Assembly (NCBI RefSeq): GCF_017916275.1
Contig: NZ_JAFMST010000017.1
Span: 1 to 60,382, forward strand
From: Rubellimicrobium arenae
GTDB taxonomy: Bacteria > Pseudomonadota > Alphaproteobacteria > Rhodobacterales > Rhodobacteraceae
Length of the DNA stretch: 60,382 bases
Direction of reading: 5' to 3'
Positions 15,751 to 25,239 of the stretch are shown here, piece by piece. The translations under genes were made by a program, and so were the position numbers. Every line of letters starts with the position of its first letter. Within the stretch, counting starts at the first letter, position 1. A model generated the notes under the pieces. The model was given only the letters and a program-made list of their open reading frames with translations, made no database searches and had not been told where the DNA came from.

Positions 15751-16020
15751 TCAGGCGTTCGCTTCGCCGTCGTCGAGGGTGGCGCGGCTGTCCGCGAGCT
15801 CGTCGTCCTCGATCCGGCGGTTGGCGGCGTGGTCACGGTATTGGTCGGTCTGCACGGCCTTGCTGTCGAGCCCGCGCTCGTCGGAGTGCTGCGCCTTGTC
15901 GCGGTTGGACAGGATCATGTTGTCGGGAATGTCGGCGGTGTCGATCGTGGTCATCGCCCCTGTGCCGTCGCCCTTGCCCTGGGATCCAGGACCGAAGTGC
16001 TTGCGGCTTGCATGTGCCAT
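15751..16020 (-). CDS. Small hydrophilic protein (89 residues)
   Basis: MAHASRKHFGPGSQGKGDGT, then DIPDNMILSNRDKAQHSDERG and an acidic end. It is charged and poor in hydrophobic residues. The start has a near-perfect GGAGGA. It heads a three-gene run of tiny hydrophilic proteins spaced 3-11 nt apart on the minus strand, between the HtrA-like operon and DUF808. Role unknown; desiccation or osmotic stress is a guess from composition. Confidence 0.65.
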   Translation of the reverse strand: MAHASRKHFGPGSQGKGDGTGAMTTIDTADIPDNMILSNRDKAQHSDERGLDSKAVQTDQYRDHAANRRIEDDELADSRATLDDGEANA

Positions 16021-16121
16021 GATGGCCTTCCTCCATGAACGCGTCGGGCGGGGTCCGCCGCCGTCATGTTCAACCATCCGGAGCAAGGGGAGTTCCGATT
16101 GCCGCTGGGAGAGTGCGCGCC

Positions 16122-17066
16122 TCAGGCCGCGCCGGGCCGTTCGGAGGGGCGGATCGCCCGCCGTTCGAGCCGCCCCGCGCGGAGCAGCGTCAGGGTCGCC
16201 TCCTGGCCGATCCGCCCTTCGGACAGCGCCCGCACCAGGGCATCGACGCCGGGAAGCGGCTGATCGTCGAGCGCCAGGAGCGTGTCCCCGACCCGGAGGT
16301 CGGCCAGGGCCGCCGGGCCGCCGGCCACGACCTCGCTCAGCCGGACGCCCGAGGCGGCGGCCAGGCCCGCCACCCGCGCCACCTTGCGGGGCAGCGCGGT
16401 CGTCTGGCCCGCGACCCCGATCCAGGCCCGGCGGACGCGGCCATGGCGGAGGAGCTGGCCCGCCACGAAGGCGGCCGTGTCGCTCGCCACCGCGAAGCAG
16501 AGGCCCTGCGCCCCCCGGATGACCGCCGTGTTGATCCCGACGACCTCGCCCGCGCTGCTGACGAGCGCCCCGCCCGAGTTGCCGGGGTTGAGCGCCGCGT
16601 CCGTCTGGATCACGTCCTCGATGAGCCGCCCGTTCCGCGCCCGGAGGCTGCGGCCCAGCGCCGAGACGACCCCTGCGGTCACCGTCGATTCGAAGCCCAG
16701 CGGATTGCCCAGCGCCACCACGAGCTGCCCCTGCCGCAGCGCGCGGGACGCCCCCAGATGCGCGAAGGGCAGCGTTCCCGCATGGGTCCGGAGCAGGGCC
16801 AGGTCCGTGTCCTCGTCCACCCCCACGAGGGCGGCGCCGCCCTCGGTCCCGTCGGTCAGGTGGACGCGCAGGCCGCGCCCCTCGCCCGCGACATGGGCGT
16901 TGGTGAGCACGAGCCCATCCGGCGCGATGACCACGCCCGAGCCGCCGCCCCCGCGCGGGGTCTCGATGCGGACGACGGCGGGGCCGACCCGCTCCACGGC
17001 GCCGACCACGGCGGCGGAATAGGCATCGAGGATCGCGATGTCGTCCTTGGGAAGGGGTGCGGCCAT
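16122..17066 (-). CDS. HtrA/DegP-like serine protease with PDZ domain (S1C)
   Basis: 314 residues. The catalytic triad is intact: His58 in LVLTNAHVAG, Asp88 in DEDTDLALL and Ser164 in ALNPGNSGGAL. A PDZ domain occupies roughly residues 215-305 (AWIGVAG, then GPAALADLRVGDTLLALDDQPL). No signal peptide or transmembrane helix is visible, so it would act in the cytoplasm, unlike DegP. It is the last gene of an operon with a LuxR-type regulator and a degenerate homologue upstream (gap to the regulator 12 nt). The fold and residues are clear; the substrates are unknown. Confidence 0.88.
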   Translation of the reverse strand: MAAPLPKDDIAILDAYSAAVVGAVERVGPAVVRIETPRGGGGSGVVIAPDGLVLTNAHVAGEGRGLRVHLTDGTEGGAALVGVDEDTDLALLRTHAGTLPFAHLGASRALRQGQLVVALGNPLGFESTVTAGVVSALGRSLRARNGRLIEDVIQTDAALNPGNSGGALVSSAGEVVGINTAVIRGAQGLCFAVASDTAAFVAGQLLRHGRVRRAWIGVAGQTTALPRKVARVAGLAAASGVRLSEVVAGGPAALADLRVGDTLLALDDQPLPGVDALVRALSEGRIGQEATLTLLRAGRLERRAIRPSERPGAA

Positions 17067-17078
17067 GGCGGCCTCCGG

Positions 17079-17450
17079 TCAGAGATGGATGACACCCGTG
17101 CGCGCGGCGTGCGCCACCGCGTCGGTGCGCCCCGTGGCATCGAGCTTGTCGATGACCCGGCCCACATGGAACTTGGCCGTGTGGACCGAGATGCCGAGCC
17201 GGCGCGCGATCTCCTTGTTGGACGCGCCCTGGGTCAGGAGCTCCAGCACCTCCCGCTCGCGCGGGGTGAGGTCGCCGGCCGTGGCCATCGGCTCGGGCGC
17301 GCGGGCCTCGTCGGGATCGCCGATGACGGCGTCCGGGGTCTCGCCGGGCTCGGCGAGGACGATTCCGGGCACCGCGCCCAGAAGCTCGGTCAGCCGCTCG
17401 GCCAGGTCCTCGTCGGCGATCCGGAGGGCGAGGACGACGGGCTCGGTCAC
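17079..17450 (-). CDS. Short LuxR-type DNA-binding regulator
   Basis: 123 residues. The C-terminal 65 residues form a standard LuxR/FixJ helix-turn-helix: [28 protein letters not shown], then [24 protein letters not shown]. The N-terminal part, about 55 residues, is too short for a receiver domain and shows no phosphoacceptor site, so activity is probably not set by classical phosphorylation. It starts inside the stop of the pseudo-protease gene (ATGA) and is followed by the intact protease. It may control this operon or the neighbouring hydrophilic-protein genes. Confidence 0.83.
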   Translation of the reverse strand: MTEPVVLALRIADEDLAERLTELLGAVPGIVLAEPGETPDAVIGDPDEARAPEPMATAGDLTPREREVLELLTQGASNKEIARRLGISVHTAKFHVGRVIDKLDATGRTDAVAHAARTGVIHL

Positions 17451-18316
17451 GGCGCGGGCTGCTCGGCGATGGTCAGGGTCACGGTCAGGGGCTGGCCCCC
17501 GCGCAGGAGCCCCAGCTCGACCGCCTGCCCGACGCTGTCCGGCCCCAGGCGCGACCGGACGGCCCAGGGGCCGCGCAGGGGCTCTCCGCCCAGGCGGACC
17601 AGGAGGTCGCCCTGCAGCACCCCGGCCGCCAGCGCGGGGCCCTGCGGGTCCACGTCGGTGACGACCGCCGCCGCGCCGCCGCCCTGCCCCAGCCGCACGG
17701 GCTGGAGGCTCAGGCCCAGGTAGCCCCGCGCCACCCGCCCATGCCGGGCCAGGTGGTCGGCCACGCGCTCGATGGTCGCCGAGGGGATCACGAGGCTCGA
17801 TCGCCGCGGCCCGAACACCGTCATGCCGAAGGCCCGGCCGTCGGCGCCAAGCGCCAGGCCGCCCTCGGCGGCGCGGGGCAGCCGCAGGTCAAGCTGGAGC
17901 CGCGCGTCGATGGTCCCGCCGCGCAGCGACCGCCAGGCCGGCCCGGCGTGCCGGACGACACCGAAGCCCGCGACGGCCCCGTCCGGCCCCCGCCCGAGCG
18001 CCAGCGCCAGCTCGCCCAGCCGGGGCACCGCCGGATCGAGCGGCACGGGCGGGGGCAGCGCCCCTTCGACCCGCAGGAGCGCCACGTCGGTCGAAGGGTC
18101 GCGCCCGACCACGGCCGCGGCCCGGCGCGTCCCGTCGGGCAGGACCACGGCGACGTCGCCCTCGGCATCCAGTGCCTCGTCGGCGGTGACCACGTGGCCC
18201 TCGCGCCAGACGAACCCCGAGGACCAGGCGCGGGCCCCCGTGACGCCGACGACGCCGGGGGAGAACCGCTCGGCCAGCGCGGCGATGCTGCGGGACAGGT
18301 CGGAAAGATCGGTCAT
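17447..18316 (-). CDS. Degenerate HtrA-like protein lacking catalytic His and Ser (pseudo-protease) with PDZ domain
   Basis: 289 residues with the trypsin-like double barrel followed by a PDZ domain (YLGLSLQPV, then [22 protein letters not shown]). At the position of the catalytic His the sequence reads VTADEALD (Glu47 instead of His) and at the Ser position [10 protein letters not shown] (Glu151 instead of Ser), while the Asp (DPSTDVALL, Asp77) and the eight-residue distance from the conserved Asp143 are kept. It should therefore be inactive as a protease and may bind peptides or regulate its intact partner downstream. No signal peptide. It is the first gene of the three-gene operon. Confidence 0.82.
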   Translation of the reverse strand: MTDLSDLSRSIAALAERFSPGVVGVTGARAWSSGFVWREGHVVTADEALDAEGDVAVVLPDGTRRAAAVVGRDPSTDVALLRVEGALPPPVPLDPAVPRLGELALALGRGPDGAVAGFGVVRHAGPAWRSLRGGTIDARLQLDLRLPRAAEGGLALGADGRAFGMTVFGPRRSSLVIPSATIERVADHLARHGRVARGYLGLSLQPVRLGQGGGAAAVVTDVDPQGPALAAGVLQGDLLVRLGGEPLRGPWAVRSRLGPDSVGQAVELGLLRGGQPLTVTLTIAEQPAP

Positions 18317-18369
18317 GGTGCCCTCCGTGGGAGTTGCACCAGAGCTAAGACCGCGCGCCCCGCCCGCCT

Positions 18370-18387
18370 ACTGCCCGGACGGGCAGT
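18370..18387 (-). terminator. Hairpin downstream of the DUF779 gene
   Basis: ACTGCCC and GGGCAGT form a 7-bp stem with a four-base loop, 8 nt after the DUF779 stop and 54 nt before the pseudo-protease start. No T-run follows. Position suggests a terminator for the aldehyde dehydrogenase-DUF779 transcript. Confidence 0.45.
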
Positions 18388-18394
18388 GCGGGGA

Positions 18395-18754
18395 TCAGGG
18401 CCGCAGGCAGATGTTCGAGCGGGTGAGGAACCGCCTTTCCCGCCCGTTGTCGAGCGAGAACATCCCCCCGCGCCCCGGCACCACGTCGATGACCAGGTCG
18501 GTGTGCTTCCAGGCCTCGTATTGGCTTTCGGAGATGTAGAAGGGCATCCCCCCGATCTCGCCCATCTGCACGTCGCGGTCGCCGACGATGAAGTCGCCCA
18601 CCGGGTAGCACATGGGCGAGGAGCCGTCGCAGCAGCCCCCCGACTGGTGGAACAGCACCGGCCCGTGGTCGGCCACGATCTCGGCCAGGAGCTGCAGCGC
18701 CTCGGGCGTGGCGGTCACCTTGTCGAGCGGCGGGGCGGCGGTCATGTCGTTCAT
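18395..18754 (-). CDS. DUF779 family protein
   Basis: 119 residues, full length. VLFHQSGGCCDGSSPMCYPVGDF with its cysteine pair and later CLRP end is the DUF779 signature. The family is nearly always encoded next to AcoD/ExaC-type aldehyde dehydrogenases, as here. The conserved Cys residues suggest metal binding or a redox role; a cytoplasmic accessory of the dehydrogenase is the simplest reading. It follows the dehydrogenase by 74 nt, with a strong hairpin between them. Confidence 0.88.
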   Translation of the reverse strand: MNDMTAAPPLDKVTATPEALQLLAEIVADHGPVLFHQSGGCCDGSSPMCYPVGDFIVGDRDVQMGEIGGMPFYISESQYEAWKHTDLVIDVVPGRGGMFSLDNGRERRFLTRSNICLRP

Positions 18755-18776
18755 GGAGTGGTCCTTTCACGGGAAA

Positions 18777-18804
18777 GGGCGCGCGGGGATGGCCCCGCGC
18801 GCCC
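18777..18804 (-). terminator. Very strong intercistronic hairpin
   Basis: GGGCGCGCGGGG (18777-18788) and CCCCGCGCGCCC (18793-18804) pair perfectly over 12 bp with loop ATGG. It lies between the aldehyde dehydrogenase stop (18829) and the DUF779 start (18754). No T-run follows, so it may attenuate rather than end transcription, or stabilise the upstream mRNA. Confidence 0.55.
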
Positions 18805-18828
18805 GCGCCTTTCGGACTGTCCCCCGCC

Positions 18829-20346
<1,518 letters not shown>

Positions 20347-20416
20347 GATCTTCTCCCTGCGCCGCCTCCTCGCGGCCCTGGGGCATTCGTGCCACGCGGA
20401 CGGGCGAATTTCAGCC

Positions 20417-20431
20417 GCGACAAAGGTCTTA
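20417..20431 (-). promoter_or_regulatory. Candidate regulatory element upstream of aldehyde dehydrogenase
   Basis: On the minus strand the sequence is TAAGACCTTTGTCGC. It shares 13 of 15 bases with the element before the ABC permease at exactly the same distance from the start codon, and 12 of 15 with the element before the LuxR response regulator. It overlaps the end of the permease gene. Confidence 0.5.
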
Positions 20432-21193
20432 GGCGGTGCGCCAGCGCCGCGCGCGGAGCTCAACCGGTTGAAGCAGCACGTATTCCATGACCAGCATCAC
20501 CGCCACGAAGGCCGCCGAATAGGCCAGCACATGCGCCACGTCGAAGAGCTGGAAGTAGAGGTGGATCTGGAAGCCCACGCCATTGGGCCGACCCAGGAAC
20601 TCCACCACCAGCACCAGCTTCCAGATGATGGCGAGGCCGTTGCGCGCGCTCGCGGCCAGGTAAGGGGCCAGCTGGGGCAGCATGACGTGCCGGAGCCGCG
20701 CCCAGGGCGACAGGCGGTAGACCCGCGCCATCTCGGCGATCCGGGGATCGAGGGCGCGCGCGCCCTCTCGCATGGTGACGACCACCATCGCCGTCTTGTT
20801 GAAGGCCACCGCGCCGACGGCCGAAAGCTCGTTCAGGCCGAACCAGACATAGGCCAGCACGATCACGACCAGCGCCGGCAGGTTCAGGGCGATCACGACC
20901 CAGGGGTCCGCCCAGCGGTCGAACCGGGGATGCAGGCCCAGCAGGAGCCCCAGGACCGAGCCCGCCGCCATCGCGATCCCGAAGGACCAGCCGACCCGGC
21001 CCAGGGTGGCCAGCACATGCCGCCCGAGATCGCCGGCCGCGGCTTCGGCCCAAAGGACCTCGGCCACGCGCCAGGGCGTCGGCAGCCGCACCGGATCGTC
21101 CGCCAGCACCGAGATGCCGGCCCAAAGGAGCGCCATCGCCGCCAGCGACACCGCGAGGGCCGCCCGGTCCACCTGCAGGCCCTTCTGCGCCAT
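20429..21193 (-). CDS. ABC transporter permease, TauC/SsuC type
   Basis: 254 residues, six predicted helices. The loop [46 protein letters not shown] carries the EAA motif of nitrate/sulfonate/taurine-type permeases. Its partners, an ATPase (30385-31071) and a periplasmic binding protein (31088-32059), are encoded 10 kb away at the other side of the island, so the transporter is split. The stop lies 82 nt before the aldehyde dehydrogenase start. Substrate unknown; the location suggests a compound needed for alcohol oxidation. Confidence 0.87.
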   Translation of the reverse strand: MAQKGLQVDRAALAVSLAAMALLWAGISVLADDPVRLPTPWRVAEVLWAEAAAGDLGRHVLATLGRVGWSFGIAMAAGSVLGLLLGLHPRFDRWADPWVVIALNLPALVVIVLAYVWFGLNELSAVGAVAFNKTAMVVVTMREGARALDPRIAEMARVYRLSPWARLRHVMLPQLAPYLAASARNGLAIIWKLVLVVEFLGRPNGVGFQIHLYFQLFDVAHVLAYSAAFVAVMLVMEYVLLQPVELRARRWRTA

Positions 21194-21263
21194 GCCACGA
21201 TCCTCCCCTGCCGGCCGAGCCTGCGTCCCGCCGCCGCCCCGGTCAACCGGGGGCCGCCGCAAC

Positions 21264-21278
21264 GCGACCTAGGTCTTA
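21264..21278 (-). promoter_or_regulatory. Candidate regulatory element in the permease / NosR-like divergent region
   Basis: Minus strand TAAGACCTAGGTCGC, 70 nt before the permease start, with a perfect 10-bp palindrome GACCTAGGTC (21266-21275) at its core. It also lies 36-50 nt before the plus-strand NosR-like gene, so it could serve both directions. Confidence 0.5.
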
Positions 21279-21314
21279 TGGGCGCCGTGGGGAGCCCTGC
21301 CTATCCTGCCCGGC

Positions 21315-23384
21315 ATGGCCGCTGTTCTCCGCCTTCTTGCCCTCCTGCTCCTCGCGACGGCGGCGCGGGCCGAGGTGCTGGACCGCGCGGCGCTGGCCGG
21401 CTTCGTCCGCCCGCCGATGTCCATTGGCGACCCCGTGAACGACAGGGGCGTCTGGGAGCTCCTCAATTCCGGGGGCGCGCTCGCGGGCTATGTCTTCGAG
21501 ACCGAGCCCATGGCCCCGATCCCCGGCTTTTCCGGCGCGCCGATCAACCTGTTCGTGGCGCTGGACCTCGAAGGGCGCTTCATCGACGTCAAGCTCATCT
21601 CCCACAACGAGCCGATCTTCGTGTCGGGCCTGGGCGAGGCGCCGTTCCGCGCCTTCCTGGAGCAGTATCGCGGCCTGTCGATCTCCCAGCCCATGGTGGT
21701 CGGAACCCCCTACGGCGACGCGGGGGCGGGATCGGCGCTCGTGTACCTCGACGGGGTGACCAAGGCGACGGCCTCGGTCCGCATCGCCCATGAATCGCTG
21801 CTGGCCGCCACGCGCGAGGTCGCGCGGGAGAAGATGAAGGGCATCGCCAGCGCCCCGCCCGCCGCGCCCGACCCCGCGCACGAGGAAGCGCTGGCCTGGG
21901 CCGACCTCGTGGACCAGGGCATCGCCACGCGAAAGCTGGTCACGAACGCGCAGATCGACGGGATGTTCGCGGGCACGATCTGGGCCGCCGACGACCCCGA
22001 GGCGCGGGCCGATCCCGACGGGCCTTATCTCGACCTTTGGATCGTCGATCTCGGGCCGCCGTCGATCCGCGCGGCGGTGCTGGGCGAGGCGACGGCCGGA
22101 AAGCTCGACCGTTTGCTGGAGATCTCGCCCAACGAGGAGCCGATCCTCGTGATCGACGCGGGCCGCCACGGCCTCGTGTCGCCCGACTTCGTGCGCAACA
22201 CCGCGCCCGACCGCCTGACCGCCTCGCAGGATGGCCTTCCCGTGGCGCTGCGCGACGCCGACATCGCGGTCGAGCTGCAGCCCGGCGTGCCGGAGGGCAT
22301 CGCGATGATCCTGCGGACCGACCGCCGCCTGGGCTTCGACCCGTCGCGCCCCTGGACCCTGGAGGTCGAGGCCGTGCGCGAGCATGGCTCCTTCCAGCCC
22401 GAGATCGGCCGCGTGCCCCTGACGGCCGAGCACGCCACGCCCGAGCGGTTCTTCCTCCGCGAGGGCGAGGTGCGGCAGCTCACCCCGTTCGAGGAGGCCG
22501 TGCGGAGCCGCGCCCCGGACCTCGCCCTGCTGGGCGTCCTGCTCGCGGGGCTGTTCGTCCTCCTGGGGCCGCTCATGCACAGGGTGGCGCGGCGCGGCTG
22601 GCTGACGCCCGTCCGGCTGACGGTCCTGGCCGCCGTCCTGGCCTTCGTCGGCTGGTGGGGCCAGGGGCAGCTGTCCATCGTCACCGTGCTGGGCGCGATC
22701 CGCACCGCCTGGGATGGCGGCGGCTTCGCCTTCCTCCTCTACGACCCCTTCGGGCTCCTGGTCTGGGGCGCGGCGATCGTCGGCCTCGTGCTCTGGGGGC
22801 GCGGGCTGTTCTGCGGCTGGCTTTGCCCCTTCGGCGCGCTGCAGGAGTTCGCGCACCATCTGGGCCGCCGCCTGCGCCTGCCGCAATGGGAGCCGCCCGC
22901 CGTCTGGGACCGCCGCCTCAAGGGCGTGAAATATGTGCTGCTGGCGGGCCTCGTCGCCACCGTCTTCGTCGCGCCCGACCGCGTGGACACCATGGCCGAG
23001 GTGGAGCCCTTCAAGACCGCCATCACCACCTTCTTCCTTCGCGACTGGCTCTTTGTGCTCTATGCCGTGGCGTGGCTCGTCTCCGGCACCGTCCTGTTCA
23101 AGGGCTTCTGCCGCTATGTATGCCCCCTGGGCGCGGTCATGGCCATCGGCGGCCTGCTGCGCGGGCGGGACTGGATCGCGCGGCGGGCGGAATGCGGCTC
23201 GCCGTGCCAGCTCTGCCGCGTGCGCTGCCGCTACGGGGCGATCGAGCCCACGGGCCGGATCGACTACTCGGAATGCTTCCAGTGCCTCGACTGCGTGCAG
23301 ATCCTCGACGATCCCCGGCAATGCGTGCCGCAGGTCCTTGCCGCACGCGGGCCGCGCACCGCCTCGCAACGGAGGGCCGCCTGA
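21315..23384 (+). CDS. NosR/NirI-like membrane flavin and iron-sulfur protein
   Basis: 689 residues. A signal peptide (MAAVLRLLALLLLATAARA) precedes a periplasmic FMN-binding domain; DGVTKATAS, near residue 150, is the D-x-x-T/S-x-A-T motif where ApbE attaches FMN to threonine. After about 400 residues come membrane helices with two CxxxCP motifs (FCGWLCPFGAL and FCRYVCPLGAV), then ferredoxin-like cysteines (CGSPCQLCRVRC and CFQCLDC). This is the NosR/NirI layout, which carries electrons across the membrane. The ApbE gene follows with a TGATG overlap. No nitrous oxide or nitrite reductase gene is present; here it probably serves the quinoprotein system. Confidence 0.85.
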   Translation: MAAVLRLLALLLLATAARAEVLDRAALAGFVRPPMSIGDPVNDRGVWELLNSGGALAGYVFETEPMAPIPGFSGAPINLFVALDLEGRFIDVKLISHNEPIFVSGLGEAPFRAFLEQYRGLSISQPMVVGTPYGDAGAGSALVYLDGVTKATASVRIAHESLLAATREVAREKMKGIASAPPAAPDPAHEEALAWADLVDQGIATRKLVTNAQIDGMFAGTIWAADDPEARADPDGPYLDLWIVDLGPPSIRAAVLGEATAGKLDRLLEISPNEEPILVIDAGRHGLVSPDFVRNTAPDRLTASQDGLPVALRDADIAVELQPGVPEGIAMILRTDRRLGFDPSRPWTLEVEAVREHGSFQPEIGRVPLTAEHATPERFFLREGEVRQLTPFEEAVRSRAPDLALLGVLLAGLFVLLGPLMHRVARRGWLTPVRLTVLAAVLAFVGWWGQGQLSIVTVLGAIRTAWDGGGFAFLLYDPFGLLVWGAAIVGLVLWGRGLFCGWLCPFGALQEFAHHLGRRLRLPQWEPPAVWDRRLKGVKYVLLAGLVATVFVAPDRVDTMAEVEPFKTAITTFFLRDWLFVLYAVAWLVSGTVLFKGFCRYVCPLGAVMAIGGLLRGRDWIARRAECGSPCQLCRVRCRYGAIEPTGRIDYSECFQCLDCVQILDDPRQCVPQVLAARGPRTASQRRAA

Positions 23385-24259
23385 TGCGCCGCCGCCGCTT
23401 CCTCCGGATCATGGCCGCGGCGCTGCTGGGGCCCGGGGCCGCGCTGGCCCGCGACCGGCGCCTGGCGCTGGGGGCCGAGGCGGAGCTCACGCTCTATGGC
23501 CCGCCGGCCCTGACGGCCCGCGCCCGCGACCGCGCCTGGGCCGAGATCGCACGGATCGAGTCGATCTTCAGCCTGTACGACCCGGCCTCGTCGCTGTCGC
23601 GGCTCAACGCGGCGGGCCGCCTCGACGCGCCCCCGCACGAGCTGCTGGAGGTGCTGGCCCTGTCGGACCGCCTGCACGCGGCCACCGGGGGGCTCTTCGA
23701 TCCGACGGTGCAGCCGCTCTGGCTCGCCCTCGCGCAGGGCGGGGACGCGGAGGAGGCACGGCGGCTCATCGGCTGGGAGGGGGTGCGGATCGGCCCCGAC
23801 GCGGTGAGGCTGGGCAAGGGCCAGGCCCTCACGCTCAACGGGATCACGCAGGGCTATGCCACCGACCGGGTCGCCCGCGTCCTGGCCGACGAGGGCCTGA
23901 CCCACGCCCTGGTCGACATCGGCGAGTTCCGCGCCCTGTCCGGTCCCTTCCGCCTGGGCGTGGAGGACCCGACCTGGGGGCGCCTGGGCCAGATCACGCT
24001 GGACGGCGCCGCCTGCGCGACCTCCAGCCCCGGGGCCATGCTGCTGCCCGGCGGGTCGGGGCACATCCTCGATCCCCGGGGCGGCGACCCCGTCTGGTCC
24101 ACAGTGACCGTCACGGCCCCCACCGCCGCGATGGCGGACGGCCTGGCCACCGCGCTCTGCCTCGCCGAGGCCGGAGCGGCGCGCGGCATCCTCGCGGCGC
24201 TTGGGCCGGGCCTCGGGGCCACCGCGATCACCCCCGGCGGCGACCTGCTGACGCTCTGA
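23384..24259 (+). CDS. apbE: FAD:protein FMN transferase
   Basis: 291 residues. RRRRFLRIMAAALLGPGAALA at the start looks like a Tat-type export signal, so it acts in the periplasm. ApbE motifs are present: FSLYDPASSLSRLN, GLFDPTVQPLW, LNGITQGYATDRVA, ALVDIGEFRAL and MADGLATALCL. It transfers FMN from FAD onto Thr of target proteins, using Mg. Its TGATG overlap with the NosR-like gene and the DGVTKAT site there make that protein its obvious substrate. Slightly shorter than most ApbE proteins because the C-terminus ends soon after the last motif. Confidence 0.92.
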   Translation: MRRRRFLRIMAAALLGPGAALARDRRLALGAEAELTLYGPPALTARARDRAWAEIARIESIFSLYDPASSLSRLNAAGRLDAPPHELLEVLALSDRLHAATGGLFDPTVQPLWLALAQGGDAEEARRLIGWEGVRIGPDAVRLGKGQALTLNGITQGYATDRVARVLADEGLTHALVDIGEFRALSGPFRLGVEDPTWGRLGQITLDGAACATSSPGAMLLPGGSGHILDPRGGDPVWSTVTVTAPTAAMADGLATALCLAEAGAARGILAALGPGLGATAITPGGDLLTL

Positions 24260-24267
24260 CGCAAAAG

Positions 24268-24297
24268 GGCGCCCCGGGGCCAGGCCGCCGGGGCGCC
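24268..24297. terminator. Hairpin between convergent genes
   Basis: GGCGCCCCGG (24268-24277) and CCGGGGCGCC (24288-24297) form a perfect 10-bp stem with a 10-nt loop. It sits between the ApbE stop (24259) and the end of the minus-strand binding-protein gene (24335). AAAA precedes it on the plus strand, which would read as TTTT after the hairpin on the minus strand, so it suits termination of the minus-strand operon best. Confidence 0.65.
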
Positions 24298-24334
24298 AGT
24301 CGGTCCGACTGGGAGGAGGACGGACCGGGTAACC

Positions 24335-25237
24335 TCACCTCTCGGGCGGCTCGAAGGTGAGCCCGAGATCCCCGAACAGCGCCGGGATCCGCCCATCGGC
24401 AAGCCCCGCGGCGATGGCGTCGTCCACGGCATAGCCCAGGTCGCGGTGCGACATGTGGACCGCCAGACCCACGGTCCAGTCCCCGACGGCCAGGCCGGGC
24501 AGCGGCGGCTCGTGGACGCGGACCCCCTCGCCCGCACCCCATTCGAGTTGGGCGCGCGGCCCCATTGCGGCGTTGACCTCGCCCCGCGACAGCGCGGCCA
24601 TCCCGGCGGCCATGGTCGGATAGCGGCGGATGTTGGCGTTGATCTGCCCGCCGGGAAAGGACGCGAGATAGAAATCCGAGATCGTGTCGTTCTGCACCCC
24701 CACGAGGTCGAAGCGGAAATAGGCGGGGGTCGGCGGATCGTCGGGATAGGCGTCCTCGCGGTAGGCGATGGCCAGCCGTTCCCGGTAGGCCTGCCCGGTG
24801 AAGACGACCTGCTCGACCCGGCAGGCGAAGACGCTGTCGTAGGGCACATGGAGCATCGCGTTCGCGACGTCGTTCTCGGCGCCGGCGGTGGGCTGGCCCT
24901 GCCAGACCTGGTAGCGCAGGTCGGCCTCCAGGGTCTCGCCCGAAAGGACGAAGCGGAAGCGCGGCTCGACGCCCAGCGCCTCGGCCACGAGACGCCCGAG
25001 GGCGATGTCGATGCCCTGCGGCTGCCCGCCCTCCTCCCAGGAATAGGGCGGCAGGTTGGCGTAGACGGCGAACTCGATCCAGCCGCGCGCAACGATGGCG
25101 TCGAGATCCTGGCCCACGAAGTCCCGGTCGGGGTTCTGGATGCGCCCGCCGGGCACGACGCCCTCGCAGCGGGCCAGGGCCGCCCGGGGCAGTCCCGCCG
25201 CCCCGGCCAGGCCCCAAAGGACGTCACGCCGCCGCAT
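24335..25237 (-). CDS. MoxJ/XoxJ-like periplasmic binding protein linked to quinoprotein dehydrogenase
   Basis: 300 residues with a short signal (MRRRDVLWGLAGAAGLPRAALA). The solute-binding family 3 pattern is seen in FAVYANLPPYSWEEGGQPQGIDIALGRLVAEALG, a recurrent start of quinoprotein dehydrogenase-associated binding proteins. Such proteins (MoxJ, XoxJ) help assemble or activate methanol and lanthanide-type alcohol dehydrogenases rather than import amino acids. It starts 2 nt after the cytochrome gene stop, in one minus-strand operon. Its direct role is inferred from homologues. Confidence 0.82.
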   Translation of the reverse strand: MRRRDVLWGLAGAAGLPRAALARCEGVVPGGRIQNPDRDFVGQDLDAIVARGWIEFAVYANLPPYSWEEGGQPQGIDIALGRLVAEALGVEPRFRFVLSGETLEADLRYQVWQGQPTAGAENDVANAMLHVPYDSVFACRVEQVVFTGQAYRERLAIAYREDAYPDDPPTPAYFRFDLVGVQNDTISDFYLASFPGGQINANIRRYPTMAAGMAALSRGEVNAAMGPRAQLEWGAGEGVRVHEPPLPGLAVGDWTVGLAVHMSHRDLGYAVDDAIAAGLADGRIPALFGDLGLTFEPPER

Positions 25238-25239
25238 GG

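Noticed and set aside
21276-23369. 697-codon open frame on the minus strand
   Set aside because: Antisense to the NosR-like gene; composition rich in Arg, Gly and His, no motif.
21315-23384. Denitrification locus
   Set aside because: The NosR-like protein and NO-type sensor suggested it, but no nosZ, nirS/K or nor gene is present in the window.
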